Notes: generated by a model from the letters alone, not told the origin. Numbered from the stretch's first letter, positions 24,558-33,349 are shown. The stretch is DNA of 64,000 nucleotides from Methylobacterium persicinum (GCF_022179525.1 NZ_BPQX01000018.1:124001-188000), one strand, 5' to 3'. Made by a program: numbers and translations.

Positions 24558-24668
24558 CCTCATCCTGAGGTGCCGTCGCGCAGCGGCGGCCTCGAAGGAG
24601 GGCTCCAGGGATCGTCGCATCCTCTGGATGTCTCCTTCGAGGCCGCTCCGCGGCACCTCAGGATGAGG
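24558..24668. repeat. Family A inverted repeat, copy 3 (inside the inositol-YcaO cluster)
   Basis: This full palindrome of 111 bp lies in the 180 bp between the oxidoreductase stop and the YcaO start. It could end transcription of the upstream operon or protect it from 3' decay. Confidence 0.85.
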
Positions 24669-24715
24669 ACCAGGGTGGGATATCCTGAACGACAAGAAGA
24701 AAACGGACTGAACAC

Positions 24716-26302
24716 GTGAGCGAAAACCAGGATGAACGCGCCCGCCATGCCCGGCTGAAGGCGCCGCGGCCGTATCGGTTCGGCGCTTCCCGGCGGATCG
24801 AGGGCCTGCCCGAGCGGCTGCCCGATCCGGTGCGCGCCTACCTCGACGTGCTGCCGGAGGGACGGATCGTCGGCTTCCCCCTGGCCCCCCTGGACCGGAC
24901 GGGCGTGCCGGTCTGGTTCGTGGCCCTGTTCCTGGACGATCCGTTCTTCGTGGGCGCGATGCCCTCGGGCATCGGCTATGGCGCCACCGACGACGAGGCT
25001 CTGATCGGCGCGGTGGCCGAGATCGCCGAGAACCTGATGCCGTCCCTGGCGGTCCTTCCCCGGGCCAAGGAGCGGGCGAGCTATGACGACCTCGTCCGCG
25101 TCTACGGCGCCAAGTCCGTCGCCGACCCGCTGACCCTGTGCCTGCCCGCCGGCTCGCCGGTGGGGCGCGGCACGGTGCTCGAATGGACGCCGACGATCCG
25201 CCACGCCACGGGCGAGATCGTGCTGATGCCGCTCGACGTCGCGGCGACGGATTACTTCGAGTTGTCCGAGGGTTACACCCCCTTCACCAACCTCATCACC
25301 AATGGCCTCGGCGCCGGGCCGGACGTGCCCTTCGCTCTGGGCCACGGCGTGCTGGAACTGCTCCAGCGGGACGGCAACGGTCTTTTGTTCCGCGCCCTCG
25401 ACCAGGGGGTGATGCTCGACCTCGACGGGATCGGGCCGGAGAACGCCGCGATGCTGGCCCGGCTGAAGGAGCTCGGCATCCGCGCCCTACCGAAATTCGC
25501 CACCGACCAGTTCGGTCTCACCAACCTCTACGTCGTCGGCTACGACGAAGATCCCGACCGCGCCCCGGCACCCATCGCCCTCTCGGCCTGCGGCGAGGCT
25601 TGCGATCCCGACCGGGACCGGGCCCTGCGCAAGGCCCTGCTCGAATTCCAGGCCGCGCGGGTGCGCAAGACCTTCGGTCACGGCCCCCTCGACCTCGCCG
25701 CCACCGTGACGCCCCCGGGCTACGTGGACTCGTTCATCGAGAAGGCGCTGCCCAGCCTCGACCTGGAGGAAGGCAGGGCCCTGCAGGCGATGCTCGAATG
25801 GATCGAGATGCCCAACGCCGACCTGCGCGCGGTGCTCGCCGACACGGTCTACTCCCAGCGCTCGACCAAGCGTTTCTCGGAACTGCCCTCCACGCCGGCC
25901 GAAGACGGCCATGCCCGCGGAAAGATCGCCTGCGACCGCCTGCTCGAAGCCGGGTTCGACGTCCTCTACGTCGATTGCTCGCCCCACGGCGGGGGGGTCG
26001 GCGTGGTCAAGGCCATCGTGCCGGGCCTCGAGGTCGAGACCATGAGCTATTATCGCATCGGCGAGCGGAACACGCGCAAGCTCATCGAGCGCGATCACCC
26101 GCTCATCAAATTCGGCACCGCAAGCGAGACCCTGCGGCCTGTCCGCCTCACCCCGGAGGCCCTGGAGAGCTTCGGCGGCCAGCCCCTCTTCGACGTGGCC
26201 CTGGCCGAGCGCATCGTCGGGCGCCACTATCCCCTCTACCGCGAGCCGGAATCGCACCATGCGCCGTTCCGGTTGCAGCAGCGGAAGGGGAGGGCGGCAT
26301 GA
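24716..26302 (+). CDS. YcaO-domain protein (ATP-dependent cyclodehydratase/thioamidase family)
   Basis: YcaO proteins activate an amide with ATP to make azolines, thioamides or amidines. The 528-aa protein has the fold signatures YGATDDEALIGAVAEIAENL (E102, E105), then TNGLGAGPDVPFALGHGVLE and LLQRDG (E214, Q217, R218, D219), and EFQAARVRKTFG (Q312, R315). Two positions differ from the canonical ATP site: AEN replaces AER, and QRD replaces ERD. The C-terminal PxPxP tail of peptide-modifying YcaOs is absent. No precursor peptide, TfuA or partner dehydrogenase is nearby. The stop overlaps the next ATG (ATGA). The start uses GTG at 24716. Confidence 0.85.
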   Translation: MSENQDERARHARLKAPRPYRFGASRRIEGLPERLPDPVRAYLDVLPEGRIVGFPLAPLDRTGVPVWFVALFLDDPFFVGAMPSGIGYGATDDEALIGAVAEIAENLMPSLAVLPRAKERASYDDLVRVYGAKSVADPLTLCLPAGSPVGRGTVLEWTPTIRHATGEIVLMPLDVAATDYFELSEGYTPFTNLITNGLGAGPDVPFALGHGVLELLQRDGNGLLFRALDQGVMLDLDGIGPENAAMLARLKELGIRALPKFATDQFGLTNLYVVGYDEDPDRAPAPIALSACGEACDPDRDRALRKALLEFQAARVRKTFGHGPLDLAATVTPPGYVDSFIEKALPSLDLEEGRALQAMLEWIEMPNADLRAVLADTVYSQRSTKRFSELPSTPAEDGHARGKIACDRLLEAGFDVLYVDCSPHGGGVGVVKAIVPGLEVETMSYYRIGERNTRKLIERDHPLIKFGTASETLRPVRLTPEALESFGGQPLFDVALAERIVGRHYPLYREPESHHAPFRLQQRKGRAA

Positions 26303-27165
26303 CGCTTCGCTTCGCCTACAACACCAACGGCGCCGCCAACCACCGGCTGGACGACGCCCTGCAACTCATCAAGTCGGCGGGCTACGACGGCGTCGCCCTG
26401 ACGCTGGACATCCACCACCTCGATCCCTTCTCGGCGAACTGGTCCGCCGAGGCCGGGCGGGTGGCGAGCCTGATGGAGAAGCTGGAACTCGCCTGCGTGA
26501 TCGAGACCGGCGCCCGCTTCCTCCTTGACCCCACGGCCAAGCACGAGCCGACCCTCGTCACCGCCGACGCTTCGGGCCGTGCCCGGCGGGTCGGCTTCCT
26601 GAAGCGGGCCTGCGAGATCGGGGCGATGCTCTCGGCCGAGGCGGTCTCGTTCTGGGCCGGCGTGCCGAAGCCCGGCGTGGACCCGGACGAGGCGCGGGGC
26701 TGGCTCGCGGACGGGCTGGCCGAGGTGACGGAGTACGCCAAGGTCTCGGGCGTCGTGCCCTGCCTGGAGCCCGAGCCGGGCATGCTGGTCGAGACGCTCG
26801 ACGACTTCGCCGCCCTCGACATCCCCGGCCTGAAGCTCGCCCTCGACACCGGCCACTGTCTCGTCACCGGCGAGCGGGAGCCCGGTGCGGCGGTGCGGGA
26901 ATTCGCCGACCGGATCGGCACCGTGGCGATCGAGGACATGAGGCGCGGCAGCCACATCCATCTGCCCTTCGGCGAGGGTGACATGGACGTGCCCGGCGTG
27001 CTCGCGGCGCTGGAGGAGGTCGGGTTCGGCAAGCTCGTCTGCGTCGAGCTGTCCCGCGAAAGCCACCGGGCGGACGTGATGATCCCCCAGGCCCTCGACT
27101 ATCTGCGCACCTGCCGCCGGCCGGGCCCCGTCGTCGCCACCGGGCAGGAGACCCGGCGGCAGTGA
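26299..27165 (+). CDS. Sugar phosphate isomerase/epimerase-like TIM barrel (xylose isomerase-like)
   Basis: The 288-aa protein has the AP-endonuclease-2 fold. It reads FAYNTNGAANHRLDDALQLI, GYDGVALTLDIHHLDPF, the metal-ligand stretch CLEPEPGMLVET, ALDTGHCLV, AIEDMRRGSHIHLPFGEGDMD and a final CVELSRESHRAD. The acidic and His ligands of the divalent metal site (E, D-H, H, E) are all present. Relatives are IolE/IolI-type cyclitol dehydratases and isomerases and the EboE group. It is translationally coupled to the YcaO gene, so both probably act on the same intermediate. Inositol or a derived sugar is the inferred substrate. Confidence 0.84.
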   Translation: MTLRFAYNTNGAANHRLDDALQLIKSAGYDGVALTLDIHHLDPFSANWSAEAGRVASLMEKLELACVIETGARFLLDPTAKHEPTLVTADASGRARRVGFLKRACEIGAMLSAEAVSFWAGVPKPGVDPDEARGWLADGLAEVTEYAKVSGVVPCLEPEPGMLVETLDDFAALDIPGLKLALDTGHCLVTGEREPGAAVREFADRIGTVAIEDMRRGSHIHLPFGEGDMDVPGVLAALEEVGFGKLVCVELSRESHRADVMIPQALDYLRTCRRPGPVVATGQETRRQ

Positions 27166-27238
27166 GCGGCCGAAGCAGGCTCCCTCCTCCCCGCAGGCGG
27201 GGAGAGGGGGGCACCCAGGTTCCGGACATGCAGAACCC

Positions 27239-28477
27239 ATGAGAATCCTCTTCCTCAGCCGCCGCTACTTCCCCGCGATTTCCGGGATGAGCGTCTACGC
27301 CCAGAACCTGCTGCGGGAACTCGCCGAGGCCGGGCACGACGTGACCATGGTCTCGCAGTACCGGGGCGACGAATTTGGCACCCGCGTCTACGGCGGCGGC
27401 CCGCCACCGCCCGTGCCGGGTGTGAAGGTCATCGGCCTCGAACAGGTGGGTGAGCAGACGAGCGGCGACTTCGAGCGCGACATCGGCACCATGGTCGAGA
27501 CCATCTGCGCCGAGCACGCGAAAAACCCCTTCGATGTTCTCCACGCTCAATACGGCTACCCGACCGGCTACGCCGTGCTGCTGGCCTCGAAGCGCCTCGG
27601 TCTGCCCAACGTGGTCTCGATCCAGGGCGGGGACGGCCATTGGGTCGGCTCCTGCTGCGAGACCCACCGCCTCGGCATGCGCGCCGTGCTCGACCACGCC
27701 AACGCCCTGCTCATCGGTGGCCTTTCCTTCGTGAAGGAAGTCTGCGACCGGCTGGGCTCAGACCCCGCCCGGTTCACCATCGTGCCCGGCGCCGTCGACA
27801 CAGCCCGGTTCGCACAGGGGACGCCGGACGGCCTCCCGCGGGCCCATGCCGGCCCGGTGCGGATGCTCTATCACGGCCGCGTCGACCGCCGGAAAGGCGT
27901 GCTCGACTTCATCGAGGCGCTGACCATCCTTCGGGCGCAGGGCACGCCCTTCGCCGCCACGATCTCGGGCATAGGCCCGGACGTCGATCCCGCGAAGGCG
28001 CTTGCCGCCGAGCACGGATTCGGCCCGGAGGCGATCCGCTTCACCGGCTACGCCGAGTACGACACCGTCCCTGGCCTCTACCGTGAGGCCGACGTCTTCG
28101 CCTCTCCGACCTATGCGGAGGGGTTCTCCAACACCATCCTGGAGGCGATGGCCGCCGGCCTCGCGGTGGTCTCGTGCCATGCGGTGGGCGTCTCGGACTG
28201 CCTGCGCGACGGGGAGAACGGTCTCCTCACCGATCCCGGCGATGTGCCGGCCCTGGCGCGCTCGCTCACGCGCATCGTCGAGGATGCGGATCTCCGCCGC
28301 CGCCTCGCCGCGGCGGGGCTGGACGAATGCCGCCGGGTCTATTCCTGGCAGGCCGTGGGCCGGCAGATCATGGACGTCTACGCGGCGGTGCGGAACGAAC
28401 GCCCGGCGCTGGAGGTCCCGGACGAGTTGCCCTTCGACCCGTCCTGTCGCTTCCGCGCCGAGCCGCACCTGCTGTGA
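27239..28477 (+). CDS. GT4-family glycosyltransferase
   Basis: This 412-aa GT-B enzyme has RRYFPAISGMSVYAQNLLREL (residues 9-29 are the acceptor-domain start), VLHAQYGYPTGY, LYHGRVDRRKGVLDFIEAL (residues 210-228) and the nucleotide-sugar motif YAEGFSNTILEAMAAG (292-307). These are GT4 hallmarks, the family of MshA, BshA and PimB. In mycothiol synthesis MshA transfers GlcNAc to inositol 1-phosphate, followed by a PIG-L deacetylase, and the same pairing occurs here after ino1. Equivalence to MshA is inference, and no cysteine ligase is seen. The gene follows the TIM-barrel gene by 74 bp. Confidence 0.88.
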   Translation: MRILFLSRRYFPAISGMSVYAQNLLRELAEAGHDVTMVSQYRGDEFGTRVYGGGPPPPVPGVKVIGLEQVGEQTSGDFERDIGTMVETICAEHAKNPFDVLHAQYGYPTGYAVLLASKRLGLPNVVSIQGGDGHWVGSCCETHRLGMRAVLDHANALLIGGLSFVKEVCDRLGSDPARFTIVPGAVDTARFAQGTPDGLPRAHAGPVRMLYHGRVDRRKGVLDFIEALTILRAQGTPFAATISGIGPDVDPAKALAAEHGFGPEAIRFTGYAEYDTVPGLYREADVFASPTYAEGFSNTILEAMAAGLAVVSCHAVGVSDCLRDGENGLLTDPGDVPALARSLTRIVEDADLRRRLAAAGLDECRRVYSWQAVGRQIMDVYAAVRNERPALEVPDELPFDPSCRFRAEPHLL

Positions 28478-28488
28478 GTGACCCTCTA

Positions 28489-28584
28489 CCGTCATTGCGA
28501 GCGCAGCGAAGCCATCCAGGGCAGCGGGGCGCCTCCGCAAGTGGCACGTCCCTGGATCGCTTCACTCCGTTCGCAATGACGGGG
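28489..28584. repeat. Family B inverted repeat, copy 2
   Basis: The palindrome of about 96 bp begins CCGTCATTGCGAGCGCAGCG and ends TCCGTTCGCAATGACGG. It lies between the glycosyltransferase and PIG-L genes. Confidence 0.88.
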
Positions 28585-28627
28585 CGGTTGCGATCGGCCG
28601 ATGCGACGAACCGGTGAGAGACAGGCC

Positions 28628-29386
28628 ATGCCGACCGCCCTCGCCCTCTCGCCCCATCTCGACGACGGCGCCTTCTCGGCGGGGGGGCTGCTCGCAACCC
28701 TGGCCAGCGCCGGATGGCGCGTGGTCATGGCGACGGTCTTCACGCAGAGTGTCGCCGCGCCGGAGGGGTTCGCCCTGGCCTGCCAGCTCGACAAGGGCCT
28801 GTCGCCGGACATCGACTATATGGCCCTGCGCCGGGTCGAGGACGACGCGGCCGCCGCCGCCCTCGGCATCGCCGCGCCCCTGCACCTGCCGTTTCGCGAG
28901 GCGCCGCACCGGGGCTACGCCTCGGCGCCCGAACTGTTCGCGGACCTGCGCGCCGACGATTCCATCGACCGGGACATTGCCCCAGCCCTGGGCGATCTCC
29001 TCGCCACCGAGGCGCCGGACCTGATCCTGGCACCGCAGGCGGTGGGCGGGCATGTCGATCACGTTCAGATGGTGCGCGCCCTGCGCAGCCTCCGGCCCGG
29101 CGCCCCGATCCTGTGGTGGCGCGATTTTCCCTATACCGTCCGCGAGGCCACCCCGAAGGAGCCCCTGGCTGGCCTCTTCGCCGACATGCCCCTCCATGCC
29201 CTGTCCTTCGAGGGCGGGGCGCAGGGGCGCAAGCTTGCGGCCTGCGCGGCCTATACGAGCCAGATCGGCTTCCAGTTCGGGGGCGAGGCGGGTCTTGCCG
29301 AAACGCTGGCCCGGGAGGGCGGCGTCGAGCGCTACCGTCTCTCCGGCCGTCTGCCGGAGCCCTTCCCGGCCCGCGATGCGTCCTGA
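28628..29386 (+). CDS. PIG-L family deacetylase
   Basis: This zinc amidase-type enzyme of 252 aa has LSPHLDDGAFSAGG (H10, D12, D13) and GGHVDHVQM (H142, H145). These are the HxDD...HxxH metal ligands of MshB, BshB and PIG-L, which remove acetyl from GlcNAc-inositol or related glycosides. In the order ino1, GT4, PIG-L it fits a pseudo-glycoside pathway like early mycothiol synthesis. ATG 28628 is preceded by a purine-rich GAGAGACAGG. The UDG-like gene overlaps its last 11 bp. The actual acyl substrate is unproven. Confidence 0.88.
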   Translation: MPTALALSPHLDDGAFSAGGLLATLASAGWRVVMATVFTQSVAAPEGFALACQLDKGLSPDIDYMALRRVEDDAAAAALGIAAPLHLPFREAPHRGYASAPELFADLRADDSIDRDIAPALGDLLATEAPDLILAPQAVGGHVDHVQMVRALRSLRPGAPILWWRDFPYTVREATPKEPLAGLFADMPLHALSFEGGAQGRKLAACAAYTSQIGFQFGGEAGLAETLAREGGVERYRLSGRLPEPFPARDAS

Positions 29387-29999
29387 GCCCGACGCGCCCA
29401 AGAGCCTCGCGGATCCGGTCCACCTCGCCGCCCGGCGTTCCATCGCCGATTCGGCCCATGTCGCGCCGATCCGGGCCCTGGCCCGGAGGATCACCGCCGA
29501 GCGCGAAGCTCCCGTTCCCGACCCCGATCCCCTGGATGGTGGCGTGGGCGCGAGGCTCCTGCTGCTCCTGGAGACACCGGGACCGATGGTCCTGCGCACA
29601 GGCTTCGTCACCCGCGACAGCGCGAACGGCACCGCCGCCAACCTGTTCCGCTTCCTCAGGGAGGCGGGAATCGCCCGGGCCGACACCCTGATCTGGAACG
29701 CCGTGCCCTGGGTAATCCACGCCCCCGGCGCGCTGAACCGCGCCCCGAGACGGGCCGAGGCCCGGCAAGCCGAGCCCTACCTCGCCCCCCTCCTCGATCT
29801 CCTGGCCGACCTCGCGGTGGTGGTCCTGGCCGGACGGTTCGCGGGCGCCTGCGCGCCGGCCCTGACCGCCCTGCGGCCCGGCCTGCCGCTGATCGCGATT
29901 CCCCATCCGAGCCCGACCTATGTCTGTACCTCGCCGGACGTGCCGGCCCGGATCCGGCGGGGCCTCGCCGAGGCGGCGGACATCCTGCGGCGGGGATGA
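29376..29999 (+). CDS. Uracil-DNA glycosylase superfamily protein
   Basis: The 207-aa protein has LLLLLETPGP (motif A-like region), FVTRDSANGTAANLFRFLRE, DTLIWNAVPW and IPHPSPTYV, a motif B-like HPSP found in UDG-superfamily enzymes. It lacks the GxDPY catalytic aspartate sequence of UNG and the cysteines of family 4, so catalytic activity is not certain. It begins 11 bp inside the PIG-L gene in another frame. That coupling is unexpected for a repair enzyme and raises the question of a role in the cluster, but simple gene packing is equally possible. Confidence 0.75.
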   Translation: MRPEPDAPKSLADPVHLAARRSIADSAHVAPIRALARRITAEREAPVPDPDPLDGGVGARLLLLLETPGPMVLRTGFVTRDSANGTAANLFRFLREAGIARADTLIWNAVPWVIHAPGALNRAPRRAEARQAEPYLAPLLDLLADLAVVVLAGRFAGACAPALTALRPGLPLIAIPHPSPTYVCTSPDVPARIRRGLAEAADILRRG

Positions 30000-30175
30000 A
30001 GGCCTGACGTACCGGCCCGTCCGGGGCGCAGATTGCCCACAGACTCCACAGCCTCGCTGGCCATGACCGTCTGTTCGGCTTACATGGCGGGCGGCGGGCC
30101 GCGGTCCGGGATGATCCGGCATGGGGCTTCGAACCCGTCCGGCCCGCGCGAGCGAGGGGACGGACACCGATCAGC

Positions 30176-31294
30176 ATGAATTTCCAGGGGCAGCATCGGG
30201 ACGATGTCGCCTCGGCCAAACCGGTCGAGGAGACCGCGGAGCAGAAGGCGTCCGGCAAACGGTCACGCCGCAACCGCTATGCGTGGATCGGCACCGCCGC
30301 GAGCCTCATCCTGTCAGCGGTCTCGCTCGGCGTCTTGTGGAAGCTCGTCCAGAGCGTGTCCTGGGACGAGGTGCGCGGTGCCCTGGCCGGGGCCTCCGCC
30401 CGGCAGCTCGGGCTGGCCTTCCTCTTCGTCGGGGTGAGCTACACCTTCCTCACCGGCTACGATGCCCTGGCCCTGCGGCAATTGCGCATCAAGGTGCCCT
30501 ATCGGATCACGGCGCTGGCCTCGTTCACGAGCTACGCCGTGAGCTTCACCCTCGGCTTTCCCCTGCTGACGGCGGGGACGATCCGCTACTGGATCTATGC
30601 GCGGCAGGGCCTGACGCCCGCCAAGATCGCCGCCCTCACGGTCATTGCGGGCTTCACCTTCTGGCTCGGCATGGGCGTGGTGCTGGGGCTGTCCCTCATC
30701 ATCGAGGCGGGGCAGCTCGCGGGACTCGCCTTCACCTCCATCGAGCTGAACCAGGGCGTCGGCTTCGCCGCCCTGCTCGCCGTGCTCGGCTACCTCGCCT
30801 GGGTGTCGGCCAAGCGCCGGAGCGTCACGGTCAAGCACTGGCGCCTCGAACTGCCCGGCGCCTCGGTCTCGATCGGCCAGATGATCGTCGGCATCGGCGA
30901 CGTCTGCGCCGCCGCCGCCGTGCTCTATGTGCTCCTGCCGCAGGAGACCGCCATCGGCTTCACCACCTTCCTGGCGATCTACGTCCTGGCGGCGATGCTC
31001 GGCATCGCCTCCAACGCGCCGGGCGGGATCGGCGTGTTTGAGGCCACCGTGCTGCTCGCCCTGTCGAGCCTGCCGCGCAACGAGGTGCTGACGTCGCTGC
31101 TGTTGTTCCGGGGCTGCTACTACGTGGTGCCCTTCGTGACGGCGCTGGCCATGCTCGGCCTGTACGAGATCGTGAAGCGGGCCGGGGGCTCCCGCGACGG
31201 GGGCACCGCCGTCGCGCCGCCGGAGGGCACGGCCGGTCCGTCCGGTAAACCCTTCCCGCCCGGCGACTCCTGGCCGGATCAGCGCGAGCGCTGA
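30176..31294 (+). CDS. UPF0104/lysylphosphatidylglycerol-synthetase-type membrane protein
   Basis: The 372-aa protein has about eight membrane segments, starting with TAASLILSAVSLGVLWKLV. Family-specific motifs are SVSWDEVRGALAG, YTFLTGYDALALRQL, GFPLLTAGTIRYWIYARQGL and ASNAPGGIGVFEATVLL. These are the AglD/YbhN group of membrane proteins related to the flippase half of MprF. It may move a lipid or glycoconjugate across the membrane. It follows the inositol-YcaO cluster by 176 bp and precedes the histidine kinase by 14 bp, so it could export the cluster product, which is inference only. Confidence 0.83.
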   Translation: MNFQGQHRDDVASAKPVEETAEQKASGKRSRRNRYAWIGTAASLILSAVSLGVLWKLVQSVSWDEVRGALAGASARQLGLAFLFVGVSYTFLTGYDALALRQLRIKVPYRITALASFTSYAVSFTLGFPLLTAGTIRYWIYARQGLTPAKIAALTVIAGFTFWLGMGVVLGLSLIIEAGQLAGLAFTSIELNQGVGFAALLAVLGYLAWVSAKRRSVTVKHWRLELPGASVSIGQMIVGIGDVCAAAAVLYVLLPQETAIGFTTFLAIYVLAAMLGIASNAPGGIGVFEATVLLALSSLPRNEVLTSLLLFRGCYYVVPFVTALAMLGLYEIVKRAGGSRDGGTAVAPPEGTAGPSGKPFPPGDSWPDQRER

Positions 31295-31308
31295 CGAAGG
31301 GGCGGCCG

Positions 31309-32556
31309 GTGATCGATGATTCTCGCAGGCCGGCAGCCTGGACCGGCGCGGTCATCGCCGGATGCCTCATCCTTCTCTGGCTCCTGTGGGACGGAAGCCT
31401 CGGCGCCGGAACCGCGCTGGCGGGTCTCGCTTCCATCGTCCTCGGTGGTCTGATCGGCGGCCGGCGGCGGACGCAGCCCCCGACCCGGCCCATCGCCGGC
31501 ACCCCGCGCCATGCCGTCGCCGAGGCGCTGCTGGCCCATATCCCCGATCCGGTGATCCTCGTGGACCGGCGCACCCGCGTGCTGGAAGCCAACCCCGCCG
31601 CGCGGGCGCTTCTCCCGGCCCTCCACCTGTCCCATCCCCTGGCCTTCGCCCTGCGCAACCCGGAGGTTACCGACGCGGTCGAGATCGTCCTGAGCGGAGG
31701 CCCGTCCCAGCGGGTCTCCTATGAGACGCGGGTGCCCCTGGAACGGGCCTTCGAGATCCAGATCGGCGCCCTGCAGGTGCCGGACGGGTCGGGGGCGGGG
31801 GCGATGTTGTTCCTGCGTGACCTCACCTCGTCCCACCGCCTCGAATCGATGCGGGTCGATTTCGTCGCCAATGCCAGCCACGAGTTGCGCACGCCGCTCT
31901 CCTCGCTCCTCGGCTTCATCGAGACGCTGCAGGGGCCGGCCCGGGAGGATGCCGCGGCGAGGGAACGCTTCCTGGAGATCATGCAGGTCCAGGCCCATCG
32001 CATGCGGCGGCTGATCGACGACCTGCTGTCGCTCTCGCGGATCGAGCTCCGCGAGCACGTCGCCCCCACCGGGCTCGTCGATCTCGGGGCGCTCGCCCGG
32101 CAGATGGTGGATGCGCAGGCGCCCCTCGCCGCCGCCCGGGGCGCCACGGTCACGTTGGCCGACGGCGCCGGTCCCTATCCCGTGCAGGGGGACCCCGACG
32201 AACTCGTCCGGGTGATCGAGAACCTGATCGAGAACGCGGTGAAGTATGGCGGCGGCGAGGTCCGGGTCGGCCTCGCCCGCGATACGGATCCCCGCCTCGG
32301 TCCCCGCATCGTGCTGACGGTCGCCGATGACGGGCCGGGCATCGCGCCCGAGCACATTCCCCGGCTCACGGAGCGGTTTTACCGGGTCGATGTCGCGTCG
32401 AGCCGGGCCCGGGGCGGCACGGGGCTCGGCCTCGCCATCGTGAAACATGCCCTCCGTCGTCACCGGGGACGGCTGACCATAGAGAGCGAAGTCGGCAAGG
32501 GCACGGTCGCCCGCGTCACCCTGCCTGAGCACCGCCGGGGGACGAGTCAGGGCTGA
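31309..32556 (+). CDS. PhoR-like sensor histidine kinase
   Basis: The 415-aa protein has two N-terminal membrane segments (about 12-50), a PAS domain (about 70-170, IPDPVILVDRRTRVLEANPA), the phosphoacceptor H191 in FVANASHELRTPLSSLLGF, and the ATPase domain with ENLIENAVKYGG, DDGPGIAPEHIPRL and RGGTGLGLAIVKH. This layout is that of PhoR, the phosphate sensor. No response regulator or pst genes are adjacent, so it is an orphan here. It is 14 bp after the UPF0104 gene, so both are probably one transcript. GTG 31309 is the start. Its stop overlaps that of the GST gene by 10 bp. Confidence 0.85.
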   Translation: MIDDSRRPAAWTGAVIAGCLILLWLLWDGSLGAGTALAGLASIVLGGLIGGRRRTQPPTRPIAGTPRHAVAEALLAHIPDPVILVDRRTRVLEANPAARALLPALHLSHPLAFALRNPEVTDAVEIVLSGGPSQRVSYETRVPLERAFEIQIGALQVPDGSGAGAMLFLRDLTSSHRLESMRVDFVANASHELRTPLSSLLGFIETLQGPAREDAAARERFLEIMQVQAHRMRRLIDDLLSLSRIELREHVAPTGLVDLGALARQMVDAQAPLAAARGATVTLADGAGPYPVQGDPDELVRVIENLIENAVKYGGGEVRVGLARDTDPRLGPRIVLTVADDGPGIAPEHIPRLTERFYRVDVASSRARGGTGLGLAIVKHALRRHRGRLTIESEVGKGTVARVTLPEHRRGTSQG

Positions 32557-33149
32557 TACGGTCCGATCCCAAGCCCGTCCTCCACCCGGCTGATCCAATC
32601 CCTGACGCCGGGGAACGAGGTGAGGTCGAAGCCGCCTTCGTGGGCCATCCGGGTATAGGCCACGAGGGCCACGTCGGCGAGGCTGAGAGTGTCTCCGGCG
32701 AAGAAGGAAGTCTTCGACAAGCTCGCCTCCATCAGGGCGAGGGCGGCGTTGCCCCGCTCCTCCAGCCGCGGATCGAGGTCGGCGGGGTCGCGGCGGAGGT
32801 AATGGAGCTGGTAGCGCCGCACGGCGATGGCGGGCTCGTGGCTGTACTGTTCCCAGAACATCCACTGCAGCATCCGCGCCCGCGCCAGGGCGGCGTGCGG
32901 GATGAGCGCGGAGCCTTCCGCGAGGTAGGCGATGATGGCGTTCGACTCCGAGAGGACCTCGCCCCCGGGCAGGACGACGAAGGGAACGCGCCCCGGGGGA
33001 TTGAGGGCCAGCATCTCCGGTGTCCGCGTGCCGCCGGCCGGTACGTCGACCTCCCTCCACGTGAAGGGGAGGCCGAGATGGGCGGCGACCCAGCGCACCT
33101 TCAGGCAGTTTCCCGAGCCCGAATCGCCGAAGATCGTCAGCGGCTGCAT
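32547..33149 (-). CDS. Glutathione S-transferase
   Basis: The 200-aa cytosolic-type GST begins MQPLTIFGDSGSGNCLKVRW, a thioredoxin-fold N-terminus with a Ser at the catalytic position. It continues with NPPGRVPFVVLPGGEVLSESNAIIAYLAEG (the cis-Pro VPF and the ES(N) glutathione site) and ends with SLADVALVAYTRMAHEGGFDL. Such enzymes detoxify electrophiles. The ATG at 33149 begins the fold directly; an upstream extension of 26 codons lacks similarity. The gene ends convergently with the histidine kinase. Confidence 0.88.
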   Translation of the reverse strand: MQPLTIFGDSGSGNCLKVRWVAAHLGLPFTWREVDVPAGGTRTPEMLALNPPGRVPFVVLPGGEVLSESNAIIAYLAEGSALIPHAALARARMLQWMFWEQYSHEPAIAVRRYQLHYLRRDPADLDPRLEERGNAALALMEASLSKTSFFAGDTLSLADVALVAYTRMAHEGGFDLTSFPGVRDWISRVEDGLGIGPYQP

Positions 33150-33349
33150 ACCCGGCCTTCCCGGCGCGAGGCGGCGAATCCCGCCCTCCGACGCCGATTT
33201 TGGATCCTGCGGCGGAGTGCCGGTCAAGCTTGCGGTTCGTCTGCGATCGTTTCAATTCTTGAAACGCGCTTTTGAACGTGTCGGCGTCAGGCGGTGGGAC
33301 CGCCCGCGCATGCGTCCCGGATCCCGATGCTTTCCAGACCGGCCTGCCC

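Noticed and set aside
20184-29386. A complete mycothiol or bacillithiol pathway
   Set aside because: Ino1, GT4 and PIG-L fit, but no cysteine ligase (MshC/BshC) or acetyltransferase (MshD) was found, so only the early logic is shared.
20184-29386. A hopanoid cyclitol-ether cluster
   Set aside because: No squalene-hopene cyclase, radical SAM HpnJ or HpnI-type genes are present.
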